Positions 24,461 to 37,444 of a DNA stretch of 64,000 nt are shown piece after piece. A model generated the notes under the pieces. It saw only the letters and a program-made list of their open reading frames with translations. It was not told the DNA's origin and searched no databases. The stretch comes from Chlorocebus sabaeus (lineage: Eukaryota > Chordata > Mammalia > Primates > Cercopithecidae): positions 22,592,688 through 22,656,687 of the forward strand of contig NC_132925.1 of assembly GCF_047675955.1 (NCBI RefSeq), in the 5' to 3' direction. The translations under genes were made by a program, and so were the position numbers. The stretch's first letter is position 1. Each line of letters starts with the position of its first letter.

Positions 24461-26372
24461 AAGTGTCACTAAGTGATTGTAATTTTAATTTATTTTGTAC
24501 TTTGACTAATGGACATATCTAATCAATAAAATAATAGGAATTGTCCCTTTGCAAGACAGAAATCAACTATTAACTAAAATGGCAAAGTAAGTTACCCCTT
24601 GTCCCCTTACAGCACCTGAGACTTTTGGAGAACTTAGTTTTCTTCTGTGGTTGTGCCATGTACAGCTGTGGTAAGAAAGAATAGGTAGCACCTCTTTCCT
24701 ATGCCATAATTTCTTTATTAAGTAACAGTGATCTTTTATTAAAATATTAAGGGCTGAGAGGAAGCTCAGAAAATGCTGAGAGAAAATCTTGCCTTTTGTA
24801 AATAAGAATATGTGGAAATTCAACTTGGTAACCTTAGTTTGACTAGCTTTTAAAATTTTCTCTGTTGCTAAGGGAGCTTAATGATAGATATAAAAATGGC
24901 CTTAAAGCAAGTTCTTAGAACAAGCTTTTGCACAACTGTCATCACAGCATTTATAAGCAGCAACCCCATCAATATGGAAGAGAGAAAAGCTAGAAGTGAA
25001 AATTGCATCATCCCTCCTATATCAGACAAGTTAATTAGTTGGTCCATAATCACAGACTCTGCTCCAAATGAAAAGCGCAGCTTTGTTCCTTTTGAACAGA
25101 AAGGCACAGAAGGTACAATACCCACGTAATTCATTAACAGTAATACTGTTCTGAAGGAAGAACTGCTGAATTTAGATTATTCTGAGCTCCAACTTGTAAT
25201 AGCCAAAGTTGTGGTAAGACTTTTGCAGTTTCCCAAAACAAATTTAAAATGTGAGAAAATCCTTTTGTGTCTATCAGAAGCAACCTTAAGAGTCTGGTAG
25301 ATTTTATGAGGGGCTTTTTTATTTTATTTATTGATTTTTTATTTTTAAGATATTAGGACACTATTTTGGGTATTATATAAGCTATGGAGCCCTGTTATTG
25401 AAGAACCAGTTAAACATGTCAGATCCAAAGTAGCTCCGAAAACAACTTGAAAAATGGGGAATTTGGGGTCTAAGTTCCAGATTGTGATGTTTTAGTCATC
25501 TACTTAAAGAATGTATCTATATATTAGTGTCTATGGTTCCAGAAGTTTCAATGATTAGAGAAAAAGGGCTTGAAGGTCATGAAGATGGTTACAGCTGGAA
25601 AGGAAATTCTGACTGCTTAGAGAGTCAGAAAGCTGGAAGGTTAAAACGAGAGATTGAACTAGAATAGACTGCTAGTTCATTCCTAAGTCTCTGCCCCTCA
25701 AATCTAGAAGCAGAGAGAAGCCTGGGTCTGTAAGTGGCCTAGGGGGCTGCCTGGTCAAACTACAGCTCTCGGAAGACAGTAGGGAGAGAGGCTTTCAGTT
25801 ATTTTGCCTCTTACTAGTTGGTCTATCACTTTGGAACTGTTCTTACCTCACAATTGTTACAGAATTCTGTAGCAATAGCCTGGACCTCGAAATGCCAAGA
25901 GCGTAATATTTGGGTCTGCAAAGTCTCTGCTAGTGTGAGACACTAATAAAACAGATGCCAGCCGTCAGGGATCTTACTTCACTGTAAAAATTCTCTTCAA
26001 ATGCTAGAACTAATAGATTTTGTTTTAAAAAGACAGCACCATATTGAAAAAAATGATTCAGGAGATTTGATGGTGGAGTGGCAGCAGACGTAATGGGCAC
26101 AGGTTTTGGTACTTCAAGGCTCCCCACTTAGTCTCATCCTTTTGTGATTAAACTCACCAGCAGAAATACAATGTAAGCTCTTCCCTAATTTATATTATCA
26201 GGCAGTGTCATGAGCTCATGGGGGATAAAACATCTAGATACTAGGGTCAATAATCTTTAAAAGGAAGGTGGCAAGCTAAAAATAATATCATATGAAAGAG
26301 AATTATTGGAAAAGATGGACTAAGAATTTAAAATAAGATTAACCGAAATATTCTTAGGAATAAGAAAGTTAG

Positions 26373-26686
26373 TAATGGCTGAGTGCAGTGGCTCACGCCT
26401 ATAATCCCAACACTTTGGGAGGCCAAGGTGGATGGATCACTTCAGGTCTGGAGTTTGAGACCAGCCTGGCCAACATGGTGAAACCCTGTCTCAACTAAAA
26501 ATACAAAAATTAGCCAGGCGTGGTGGTGCATGCCTGTAATCCCAGCTACTTGGGAAGCTGAGGCAGGAGAATCACTTAAACCCAGGAGACTGAGGTTGCA
26601 GTGAGCTGAGATCACACCACTGTACTCCAGCCTGGGCAGTAGAATGAAACTCCATGATAAAAAAAAAAAAAAAAAAAAAAAAAAAG
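26373..26686 (+). repeat. Alu element, plus strand
   Basis: Complete dimer starting TGGCTGAGTGCAGTGGC, ending in a ~27-A tail at 26660-26685. Confidence 0.95.
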
Positions 26687-27084
26687 GTTAAAATGTGGAA
26701 GAAGTCATAAGAATGAATCAAGTGGAAATAGTAAGTATGAAAACTATAATAGTTAAAAACAAAAAGATCTGAAGACCCAAATGATACAGCTGAAGAAAGA
26801 ATTAGTTTGTCAGAAGATTATATTGAACACTTTCAGAAGATAACGGAAAATCATAAAACTAGAGAAAATATTACAATAAACTAAAAGACTTGGAAAATAG
26901 AAATAAAAAATGCCAACATCAAGTTACTTGGATACTCAGAAAAAAGATTGTGGTGGTGGTAGTGAGCAGAAGGGGCAAAGAAAAGATATATTAAATAAAT
27001 GAAGATTACTAATATCCCAGAAATAAAGAAAAATACCAGATCTCTTTTTTGAAATGACATATAAGATAAACTTTTGGTACTACA

Positions 27085-27230
27085 GTTTATTCATCACTAA
27101 AATTGGGATAATAAAATGCCTATCTTAAAATATTATTGAGAGGATTAAGTAAGTTAATAGAGTAAAACCCTTAGAACAGTGCCTTGCACATAATCACTCT
27201 TTAATTATTAGCTATTATTATTATTACTTA
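27085..27230 (+). repeat. MIR-type SINE relic
   Basis: Contains CAGTTTATTCATCACTAAAA, ATTGAGAGGATTAAGTAAG and AGAACAGTGCCTTGCACATAA, the classical MIR 3' half. Diverged. Confidence 0.65.
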
Positions 27231-27749
27231 GACATATTGCAATTAAATTCTAGAACAATGAAGGTAAATGGAAATGCTTCTAGAGAATGAGCATATCACC
27301 TGCCGAGGAAAAATATTTAGATTGATCCCAGGCTTCTTAACATTGTAATTACATTTGAAAATTAAGGACATTAGATGCAATCAGCCTTCAGAATATTGAC
27401 CATACAAAGAATCACTTTGAGAAACTCTTGAGGAATGTAGTGAAATGAGAAGATGCATAAATATATAAGGAATATATGATGTTGGTCCCCCCATTTTGAG
27501 GGTATTATAATTATTTTTAAAAGCATGGATGAAGCAAAATATGTACATTCTAAATAGCATCAACACTGTTTTGAAGCTGGGAGACAACAAAAGGTCAAAA
27601 TGGTGTGAACTTGCAAGGTACAAATATTGCTATATTTAAGAAACCAATGAAAAACAAGGGGAAACCAGTAAGTATAGATATTAAGTTAGAAGCAAGAAAA
27701 AAAGTAGACAGTAAGAATTTTCATGTAATTCTTGCATTCTAGTGCTTAA

Positions 27750-27960
27750 TTAGTCAGACTACATAGGCACATATACTATGGCCCTGCAACTTCATTCCGG
27801 GGTCTGCATCTCAAAGAAATTACTACAAAGGTCCATACAGGGACAAGTATGAGAATGTTTGTTGAAACTGTAGTTGGAATGTCCTGGAGGTATACAACAC
27901 TGGGTGAATGGGTGAATTAAGTTAGCAAAGTGACAGCAAAAGTTACTCCAGTGGCAGCCC
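27750..27960 (+). repeat. Old L1 3' fragment
   Basis: The wording CTCAAAGAAATTACTACAAAG, GGGACAAGTATGAGAATGTT and GGTGAATGGGTGAATTAAG resembles the ORF2 end of L1M elements. Low certainty and approximate edges. Confidence 0.4.
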
Positions 27961-28539
27961 ACAAACTGCACATGACAGGGACAGTGATATCACTGAACTG
28001 TCATTGCGACTCATGTAATATGGGGAAGGGGCTGGTTGCGGGTGTTGATGAAAGTTGAATTTCTAGAAGTATTGGCAGAGATGGAGAGAGGAAGTCATTA
28101 TGGGCATGAATGGGACATTGACAAGGCTGGGGGGAGGATCTTTGCTTAAGTTGGAGCCCTGTGGTTGGAGTGGGGAGATGCAATTTTGTGGACTCTGAAT
28201 ATCACGTCGTTCTCAGTCTTGCACTGGCAACTACGGATCTACAAAAGAACAGTAGAAGGGAAAGTGAGAAAGAAAAGTCTGGTTTAATCACTACATGAAT
28301 TAAGGCAATAGGTTTAATGTAAACTGTTGGAAAGGCTCTTAAATATGAAGCAATGTTGAAATTCAAAGGGATCCAGGGTGAATCACTAGCTCTGGTTCAA
28401 ACTCCTCTATCACTTTTTGTACATTTTCAAACTATGTTACATATCGTAAAATAACAACTCCAAAATCTTGCAAATTTTAGAATCAATCATTTTTTAAATT
28501 CGTGTAAAGGTTTAGCTACCATCTAGTATTAGACCCATA

Positions 28540-28690
28540 GGATGGTAGTTAAGTGCTTAGCTCTAGGACAGACTATGTATGTTCAAAGCCCAGCTTTATC
28601 GTGCATAATTTTAATGAAATAATATATGTAAAATATCCGTACACAGTAACTGCCAAACAAATGTTTTCCTTATTCTACTTAATTAATCTG
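28540..28690 (+). repeat. MIR-type SINE relic
   Basis: Starts GATGGTAGTTAAGTGCTTAG, followed by a CTTTATC phrase and AAATATCCGTACACAGTAAC. This is an ancient MIR core; the rest of 28700-29890 holds nothing I recognise. Confidence 0.5.
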
Positions 28691-29894
28691 GTTGAAGAAG
28701 TAAATCTTCATTAATGTGATTTATAAATCACATTTATAGACTGGATCCGAATTGGGCAAAGCTAAAGTGTTGAATTCATCTGATTCTCGCTGCTCAGCTG
28801 GACTCAATTTAAGACACAGATGCATTAGCCTCTTGAGGAGAGTTAGGTTGGCTAAACAGATTTCTGGACTCTGTGTTTAATCAATTTACATAGAACAGAG
28901 TTGATCTAGTATTCCACAGTGGGCTCTGAGGTTCTTGGTTAATAAAAAGTGATGCAAGTTACAAAGTTATTTTTGATGTGACATAAATTTGCACCATTAT
29001 TCTTAGGTATTAACTTATAATGGTATAGTATATAATTATAAAAATGATTATTGTCATTTGTATCATTAAATATGTATTTTTAGGCAAAATAAAATGTTTG
29101 TTTTACGGTATAATTTTTAATAATTTCAAATTTCATGTTTAATTATATGCTTTTTGACATTTGGACTCTGAATACCATAGTTTATGATATGTGAAGTGAA
29201 GTTTATTACATGTTTACTTTTTTCACTAGCTTGTGAGAATATAATTAATATAGGCAATTTAGCATGTTAAACAGCTTACAGATTTAGAATGAAGAAAATG
29301 CTGGAAATAACAAATATATTTTTGAAAACATAGGTAAACATGAATTAATACAATTTATAATGATTTAGGTACACATGCTCATTTTTAGATAATTTCAACA
29401 GTAAATGAGAGACCAAACTGCTTTAAGAATGGATGTGTCTTACATACAAAGATATTGGGAGTAGGGAGTCTACTTACTTCTTTTCTCACTTACGTTTGTT
29501 TTTCCGTGTGTGAAAGATAAATTTAGGAAGACAAAGAGAAATAAGACTTGAGTTACTTTTGATCTGAACACTTATCAATTATTTAAATATTTAAAAAAAT
29601 TTAAACATGGCTCATTCTCAAAGATAGGAAAGAAGACTAGGAACACCAACCAGAGCTTCAGCTCTGTCATAGTTATGAGATTAAATTAGAATTCAATTTC
29701 CTCCGGGAAGTTTTCCCCGATCCTCAGCTGGAAGTAATTTCTTCCTCCTCTGACTTTCCAGTGCCTCTCCTAAAGCACTTAAGGCCTTGTATTGTCGTGA
29801 TTTACAAATGCTCTCTAGGGTCTTACGGTATTGCAAAATTATAAAGTAATTGAGTAGAGGATTTATATCTGATCCTGCTTCAGTCTGGAAGCAG

Positions 29895-30065
29895 TAGTTT
29901 AAAATAGAAGAGCGTGGAGTTTAGAATCAGTGAGAACCCGGTTTCAAGCCAAGCTCTGCCACTTCCTAACCATTTGAACTGCAGCAAGTCATTAATTTTC
30001 TTTGCGCTTTGACTTCCTTATATATAAAGGAATGATAATCATACTTAGCTCGTATCATCTGGGAA
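29895..30065 (+). repeat. MIR-type SINE relic
   Basis: AGAGCGTGGAGTTTAGAATC, then AGCTCTGCCACTTCC and a GACTTCCTTATATATAAAG phrase follow the MIR consensus order. Confidence 0.6.
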
Positions 30066-30844
30066 AGATTTTAGGAAATAATTCATTAACTGTTCCCGTC
30101 CCCTCACATATATTCAATAAACCTCAGCTCTTTTCTTTCATATCTCTGATAAACATTCCTTTCTGCCACGTAAAAGGTGTTCCCATGAACACACAATGGG
30201 TCACTCATTTTGCAACTGCAACTATCACTTCTGAAAAGGCAATATAACTATGACGTTTGGTATGGCTTGTGGTTATAATCATAAAGCAGTTTATCCCCAT
30301 CCCCCTAATACTGTTTTTTTAAATTTATTCAGTGGGATCAGTATTTCCCCTTCTCCTAGGTGAAATTTAAGGAAAACTCCATATTTCTTGTCATTTCAAC
30401 ACAATCAAAGTTCTCTGGTTAGCAGTTTATAGGTCTCATTTCATGTAAGAATTAAAAGTTCAAACATTATATAAGTCTCAGCTACTTCCCTTTTCTCAGC
30501 TCAGTATAGTTGCAGTTTTGTCATTTCCTAATGGGGTGGTGGAGAAGCAGATTGGCCTCTTCTCTCTTCCACTGACTTATGCTTCTAACCCTAGAGACAG
30601 AAAAATTATCAGGTGACTAATACTATCATTAATTGGTGCCTGACTCACACATTATTATTGTTGTTTTGTTTTACTTATTTTAGGATGCAATTTTATCTCT
30701 TAGAATAGTTTTAATGGACTCTTCAGGAATCATTCCCACCCAGTCCCATTGTTGGAAATGTTATATCTTCAGTCTCTTTGATGTGAATGAAGTATCTCTC
30801 TCGCTGAATATGAGGTTCTCATTGGCTTCAAATTGTTGATGAGT

Positions 30845-31015
30845 ATTTCATTTATATTTCAAATAATATTTATTGAGCACCCATTATGTATCAGAAACTC
30901 TTCTAAGTGGATTTCCAATTTGGAAATATATATTTTAAAGGAGGAAACAAACCAATAAACAATAGACATAATAAGTAGGTAACATAGTATGTTAGAAAGT
31001 GACATATACTATGGA
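30845..31015 (+). repeat. L2-type LINE relic
   Basis: TATTTATTGAGCACCCATTATG and CAGAAACTCTTCTAAGTGG match the L2 3' end; the rest is too diverged to place. Confidence 0.5.
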
Positions 31016-31261
31016 AAGAAGAATTAGTAAAGTAGATGAAAGAGGATTGGGAGTGCTTTTGTGGGACTAAGTCAAAATTTTAAGTGGGGTGATCACTGTA
31101 GTTCTTATTGAGAAGGTAGGTTGCAGGTTCTCCATTCCTACATGCTCACCCTTTGCAATGCTGGTTTGCTTCTCAAAGGGTGGAAACTCACTTTCCATCC
31201 CCTGAATATGGACTTGGACACGTGATCAGCTTATGGTAACACACATTAAAAATTAAAACAA

Positions 31262-31459
31262 CCATCCCAGCTAACATGGTGAAACCTCATCTCTACTAAA
31301 AATACAAAAAATTAGCCTCTCGTGGTGGCGGGCGCCTGTAGTCCCAGTCACTTGGGAGGCTGAGGCAGGAGAATGGCGTGAAGCCGGAAGGTGGAACTTG
31401 CAGTGAGCCGAGATCACACCACTGCACTCCAGCCTGGGCGACAGAGTGAGACTCTGTCT

Positions 31460-31506
<47 letters not shown>
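31262..31506 (+). repeat. 5'-truncated AluY with long A-tail
   Basis: The copy begins in mid left arm (CCATCCCAGCTAACATGG) and continues through GAATGGCGTGAAGCC and CTTGCAGTGAGCCGAGATC to a pure run of 44 A (31461-31504). A 12-base direct repeat AAATTAAAACAA lies at 31250-31261 and 31507-31518, a clean target-site duplication. The long unbroken tail and the AluY-type wording point to recent insertion. Confidence 0.92.
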
Positions 31507-33534
31507 AAATTAAAACAAAGCAAAGGCATACAAATTGCTTGTGCATTGGGGTTTCATCCTCTCTTGCTGCTAGGGAATTTTCTGCCACCAAGTAAAGAAA
31601 TCTCATTTTGCATTCTGGAAGATGACAGCCCAACTGGAGGTAAAACTTTCGGCTTTCCAAAGAATGGTTCTCAGCTAGAACCATTCAGCTGAGGTTCTAG
31701 CTGAGGCTAAAGACTTCCAACTAAGAGTCATTGTAGACCACCCAGCTTTAGTTGAGCAGTCATGGATAAGAAGAGAATTAGACAACCCACATAATCATGA
31801 TCAAAAACAAACTGTCATTGCTTTAAACCACCAAAATTTGTGGTTATCCACAGCTAACTGATACACTGACATTTTTAAAAGGCTTGGAGGAAGTCACCGT
31901 GTGTGCCTTGTGGATGGCTGATACAGTAAATAGCCTGTGAAAATCCCCTAAAGCAGAAGGGAGACTATGGGGTTGAGGAAGGGAGAGGAGTAGGATGACT
32001 AGGAGAAAAGGGAGGGTTGTGGAAGGGAAAACTCAGATTATGTATATTGTTGTAAATAATTTAGCTTTTACTTTGGGTGAATTGGGAATTTCACACTTGA
32101 ATTGCAATTACTTCTCCAGGCAGACCCATGTAAATTTCCTTCTCTTGTATGGCTCATTCTTTGCCTGGATAAACCCTGAAAGTGCAGACTAATTTCAGTT
32201 GCAGCAGCTAGCTCTTTACTCCTTACTCAACTAGTTAGCTATCCACGTGCATCTCACTCCTCAGACCTGGAAAGTATGAGCTCGTCACCAGTCTTCAATG
32301 TCTTCCAAAGTGCAGGTGAAGTATAATAAGCTTGACTGTCCATACCCCGCAAAGCTCTCTCTAGAGTTTAGGTGAAGGGATGAAATGCACTCTATTGTCT
32401 TTACCCTTAGAAAAGAATGAGATTCTGTAGGGACATCACCTGAAACTATTGCTACAGAATAAAAGATGAAATGCTCCTAATTATTGTAAATACAAAATTG
32501 CATGCAGGATTGTGTGAAGACAATGCCAGGTTGGACTGCCAGAATGAGCCAACAGTGCGTGATGTGCTTCCCCGTGCAGAGAGCCTATGAATGGATGTGC
32601 AGTCAGGGAGGTTTCACATCACCAAGATTCCTATTCCAGAGAAGCAGATGTTCATAGCTCTGGGAATGGAATGCGACTCTTGTGGAGAGCGTATAAATGG
32701 ACGCATGAGGGGCGCCTGCCCATATGGATAAGATATGGCTATAAATGCCCTCATCTTGCCACGGCTCTTCTAGGTCTCTTTAGGGTTAAGGCATACTCCC
32801 TTCAGAGAATTTCTGGTCTAACTGGTTGTCTTCATGTCCTGTTTCTATGGATTGTTTGTAACCAGCTTTTGCTGCAACTGTTACTGCTGATTAATACCTT
32901 GCTAATCATAGGTTATGGAAAGATTGTGTTTCTGTTTTAAGGCTCTGTTAGAAATTACTGATGCACACACTATATTGTAAATTCTTACCTCTATATACTG
33001 TACTTCTGCAAACAGATGTTATGTTAAAGAATTACTTCATCTCCATGTGACCATCTCACCTCATAATCAAATGACCCTAAATCCCTCAGTAACCTACCCC
33101 CAACCTCACTAAACTTAGTAATAAATGCGGACATATCCAGTGCATAATAAATGCTCAACAACTCTTTTGAAAAGTTCTCCTGAAATTTCTAGTTATTTTC
33201 TTTGTCTCCCCAATCTCCATTTATGCTAAGGCAATGGTCATCTAAGATCACAAAGCTGTTTCTACAATTTGCTTTTGTAAGTTCTAAATGTTTGTATTGC
33301 ACCTTAGTTTATTGTGGGACATCTGTTATTTTATCAGTTGTCTTATCAGTTGCACCTACAATTACAGCTAACTTATGTGCCTTTCAACACACTGCTAGAA
33401 CAATGGTCTGAGACAGAGGTTGAATTTTCCATGACTAAGGTAGAAGAAGGCCTATTTTTAAAACTTTGTCTTCAAAATTATTTAATTAACATACTATTTC
33501 TTATAATTTGGCTCTGTTTCTCTTACAGAATTCA

Positions 33535-34715
33535 TTATAATCATTTTTTTATTGATACATCGTATTTTATACATTGATGGGGTACATGTGAGTGTTACAT
33601 GCAGAATGTGTAATGATTAAGTCAGGGCATTTAAGTATATCTATCACCGCCAGCATTTATCATTTTTATGTGTTGGGAACATTTTGAGTCCTCTCTTCTA
33701 GCTACTTTGTAATACATGACACATTGTTGCTAACTATACTCACTCTACTTTGCTATTGTACATTAGGAGTTATAACCTATCAAACTCTATGTTTGTACCC
33801 ATTAACCAACTTCATTTCATTCCTTGCTACCACTCACACACCCTTCTAGGCCTCTGTATCCACTCTTTACCTCCATAAGATCAAATTTTTAAGCTTCTAT
33901 GTATAAATGAGAACATACAAAATTTATCTTTTTATTCTTGGTCTTAACATAATGACCTCCAGTTCCATCTATGTTGCTGCAGATGACAAGATTTCATTCT
34001 TTTCTTTGGCTGAATAGTATTCCACTGTGTATATATACCACATTTTTACAAAAGTACATTCATCCTTTCGTGGACACTTAGATTGATTTTCCATCTTTGC
34101 CATTGTGAATAGTGCTGCAATAAATATGCAAGTGCAGGTGTTTCTCTGGTGCACTGATTTCTTTTCCTTTGGATAAATAGTGGTGAAATTGATGGATTAT
34201 GTGACAGTTGTATTTTTAGTTTTTTGAGAAATATCCATAATGTTTTTTATAGTAGCTGTACCAATTTACATTCCCACCAATAGCGTTTGAATTCCCTTTT
34301 CTTTCATCCTCACCAACATCTGTTACATTTTGTATTTTTAATAATAGCTATTTCAATTGGGGTAAAATAATATCACGGTTTTGATTTGAATTTCCCTGAT
34401 GATTAGTAATGTTGGGCATTTATATACTTTTTGGCCATTTGTGTGTCTTCTTTCGAGAAACGTCTATTCATGTCTTTTGTCCATTTTTAATGGGATTGTA
34501 TGTTTCTTTCTTTGGTTTTTAACTGTTGTTTAAGTTCCTTGCATATTCATGATATTAGTCCCATGTCAGATTAATCATTTGTGAATATTTTCTCCCATTT
34601 AAGAGGTTGTATCTTCACTCAGTTGTTTCCTTTGCTGTGTAGAAGCATTTTTGTTTAATATAGTCTCATTGGTCTATTTTTGGTTTTGCTGTCTATGCTT
34701 TTGAGGTTAATTCTT
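33535..34715 (-). repeat. L1 3' end (ORF2 end and 3' UTR), minus strand
   Basis: Antisense L1: the 3' UTR start appears as GATGGGGTACATGTGAG, with GCACTATTCACAATGGC-like wording (as its complement GCCATTGTGAATAGTGCTGC) in the ORF2 end. A 61-codon minus-strand frame at 33969-34154 contains YTVEYYSAKEKNEIL, the typical C-terminus of L1 ORF2p. Several stops disrupt the rest. It is a 5'-truncated primate L1 copy of intermediate age. Confidence 0.9.
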
Positions 34716-34744
34716 ATTTATTGAATAGTTAGTGGTAATTTCAC

Positions 34745-34910
34745 TTAGCCATTCATTTATTAAATTTTTACTAAATTCTCACCATGTACCAAACCTGAAT
34801 TAAGTACTGGGGATACAGAAAGAACAAAAACATAATTCCTAATCTCAAGGAGCTCATGGTTGATTGCTCAACAATTTAAAAATTAATTTTAAAGAGGTAT
34901 GCAAAAAATG
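34745..34910 (+). repeat. L2-type LINE relic
   Basis: CTAAATTCTCACCATGTACC, TTAAGTACTGGGGATACAG and CTCAAGGAGCTCATGG match the L2 3' end. Confidence 0.6.
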
Positions 34911-35974
34911 TTTGGTAAATGTACTCCTTCAAGTGCTTTTAGATGGAAATAAGAGAAAAACACATTTAAAACCAGAGTAAGCAATAAAAAATACATATTG
35001 CCATTTATAGTAGGAGGTTCAGAAATGGAGCAGCTTCAGGGTTGACTGAATCCATGGCCTTAGCTCTATTTCTCTGGTCTCTTTTCTCTGTGATTTAGCG
35101 CTATCGTTAAGTTGGTAATGAAATGGTTACATTAGCTCTAGAATTTGCTTTTATGCCTAACAATGTCCAGAAGGAGAAAAAATATGTTGGTTCCGGAAGC
35201 ACATATAGGAGAAGTCCCAGAAAATTTATTCTAACATCTGCTTGACTTTAATTGAGTCACATGCCTTTGCAGAACTGCGATTGACTCTAGAAAAATCAAG
35301 TACATCTCTTGAGCTGGAGGTGGGTTAGTTTTCCCTATGTATCTAGAGTTTTGGATAGAGTTGGTTATTTTAATAATTTCCAGATTCTGTTAGAAAGAAT
35401 TAATGTTTGACTGGTAAGAATGCCCACTGCTGTAGGTCCAAACAGAGTCACAGGAGAGAAGAATTATACTGAACCTGAGTCTTGTGAAAGGGATCAGGAA
35501 ATGAATTTATGTGGAAGTAACACTTCAGATGTAGCTTGGAATTCTGAGTAAGATTTAGCTGAGAAACCTTAGTAGAAAAGTGTGATGAACCTTATAAGGG
35601 AAGAGGATAGCTGGGGCAAAGAGCAGTAGTCTGTGGATGTTGGGGCTTTGGGGGAAATGCAAGTAAGTAAGATTGTCTGGAGCAGAACTGTGCCCAGATA
35701 TTTACAATGTGACATGAAGGAGCTTATTGGCTGTGTCACTCATGTAAAGAGGTTGAGAACTATCCAGAAACATGAATACTGAATTTCAGCTACCATAGCA
35801 TCTTCTATGAGATCTCCTCTCATAGGAAATAAACACCCCGGAAAGATCCAGGCAAAGGCAGTTATGTTTATTAGTTTATTAATGATAGCTGATATTGTAT
35901 TGCCATGCAGAATTTGAAGAATTTCCTCTGAACTATTTCTTTAGTACAAAATAAAATTCAGAAGAACTGAAGAA

Positions 35975-36220
35975 TTCTGAAGCCAGAGTGAAAGACCTTG
36001 AATCCCAATCCTGCCACTTGTTAGTTGCTTGACTTTGATCAGTGTATGTAACCTCTGTGTTCCTCAGTTTCTTTTTCTGTGAAATGGGTATAATATAGCC
36101 TTCATCTCAAAGTCTTTTAGCAGACTAAATGAGTTACCACATATGAAAACACTCAGAAGATTACCTGGTAAAGTTTGCAAGCACCATATGAGCATTATGT
36201 AAACATTGGCAAGCGGCATT
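35975..36220 (+). repeat. MIR-type SINE relic
   Basis: Ordered MIR wording: AATCCTGCCACTTGTTAGTTG, CCTCAGTTTCTTTTTCTGTG, AAATGGGTATAATATAGCC. The nearby stretches 34920-35970 and 36225-36985 contain no gene or element that I recognise. Confidence 0.7.
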
Positions 36221-36987
36221 ATAGCTTCTTCAGCTTTTGGTGGAGCCAAACCTTAGAACACTAGAAGTAGGCAAAGCAGCCGTCCAGTGTCTTTTTCCTT
36301 TAATCTACAATTTTGAATGCAAGAAAAAATAGAATGAAGAAAGAAAAGAATAATTTTCTTATAAGACTTAGAGCAGACAGCCAGATACTCTCTTATTTCA
36401 AACTGGTAGTAGTTTAGTTTTGTAAGGTACAGATTTGTGGGTATGCATAGATGTGGGTCTGGCTGGTAGAAGTGAGTAGCAAGTTGCCTCCTCTGAAAGA
36501 GGGAAAGGGGCTTTCTCACTGCACCGTTGTGAATGTGGGTAGGATTCTATAAAAGAAGACGTGGAAGACTGACAGAGGGAGAATAGGCTTCCAAAGACAG
36601 GAAGACAATTTAATGTTATATCCTCTTTGGTGATGTTACTAAGAAAGATGGAGGTGAAGAGAAGCATCCAGTCTCCTTCCTATTCCCCACTGCCATACCC
36701 CGCACTTATTTCCATAGTCTAAGTATACTGTTTCAGACCTGCTAGGACCTTGCTGCTTGACCTGCACATATACACTTCTATTAACCTTTATTATAGGTAA
36801 GATGCCAGGGTTCATGGGATTGTATGTCTCTTCTTGTTTTGTGTGACCATATGGAAGGATTTTCTTTCTTGTAACCCTATTATTATTATTTTTTTAAGTT
36901 GAATAGGTAACTATTGTTCTGACAGCTAATTTCCCATCTGTTTCTGCCTTCTAGATTCAGAGAATCAGATGTGCACTTAATCTACTG

Positions 36988-37444
36988 TAATGGGGTGAGT
37001 TGTGTCCCCTAAAAAGATACATTCAAGTCATAACCCCTGGTATTTGTGCATGTGCCTTTATTTGGAAATGGGGTATTTACAGATGTAGTCAAGTTAAAAT
37101 GAGGTTATAATGGATTAGGGTGGGCTCTAAATCCAATGATTAGTGTCCTTCTAAGGATAGGGAGACTTGGAAATACACAGAGGTAGGAAGGCCATGCCAG
37201 GATGGAGGCAGAGCCCGGAGTGATGTGACAGCAAGCCAAGGGATGCCAAGGATTGCTGGCAGCTACCAGGTGCTGGGAAAGGCTTTGGAGGGCTCTTTCC
37301 TAAAGACTCCAGAGGAAGTGACGTAAGGCCCTACCGACATCTTGATTTCAGACGCCTGGCCCCAGAATTGTGACAGAATACATTTCTGTTGTTTTAAGCC
37401 ACCCAGTTTGTGACAGTTGGCTATGGCAGCCCTAGAAAACTAAT
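36988..37444 (+). repeat. MaLR solo LTR (MLT1 type)
   Basis: Runs from TGTAATGGGGTGAGTTGTG through CTTTATTTGGAAATGGGG, GATGTAGTCAAGTTAAAATG, GGGTGGGCTCTAAATCC, ATGCCAAGGATTGCTGGCAG and TTTAAGCCACCCAGTTTG to CCCTAGAAAACTAAT. This is the standard order of an MLT1 LTR. Confidence 0.85.

Noticed and set aside
32587..32940. 117-codon plus-strand ORF with a leucine-rich end
   Set aside because: No recognisable domain, no splice or promoter context; typical chance ORF in repetitive sequence.
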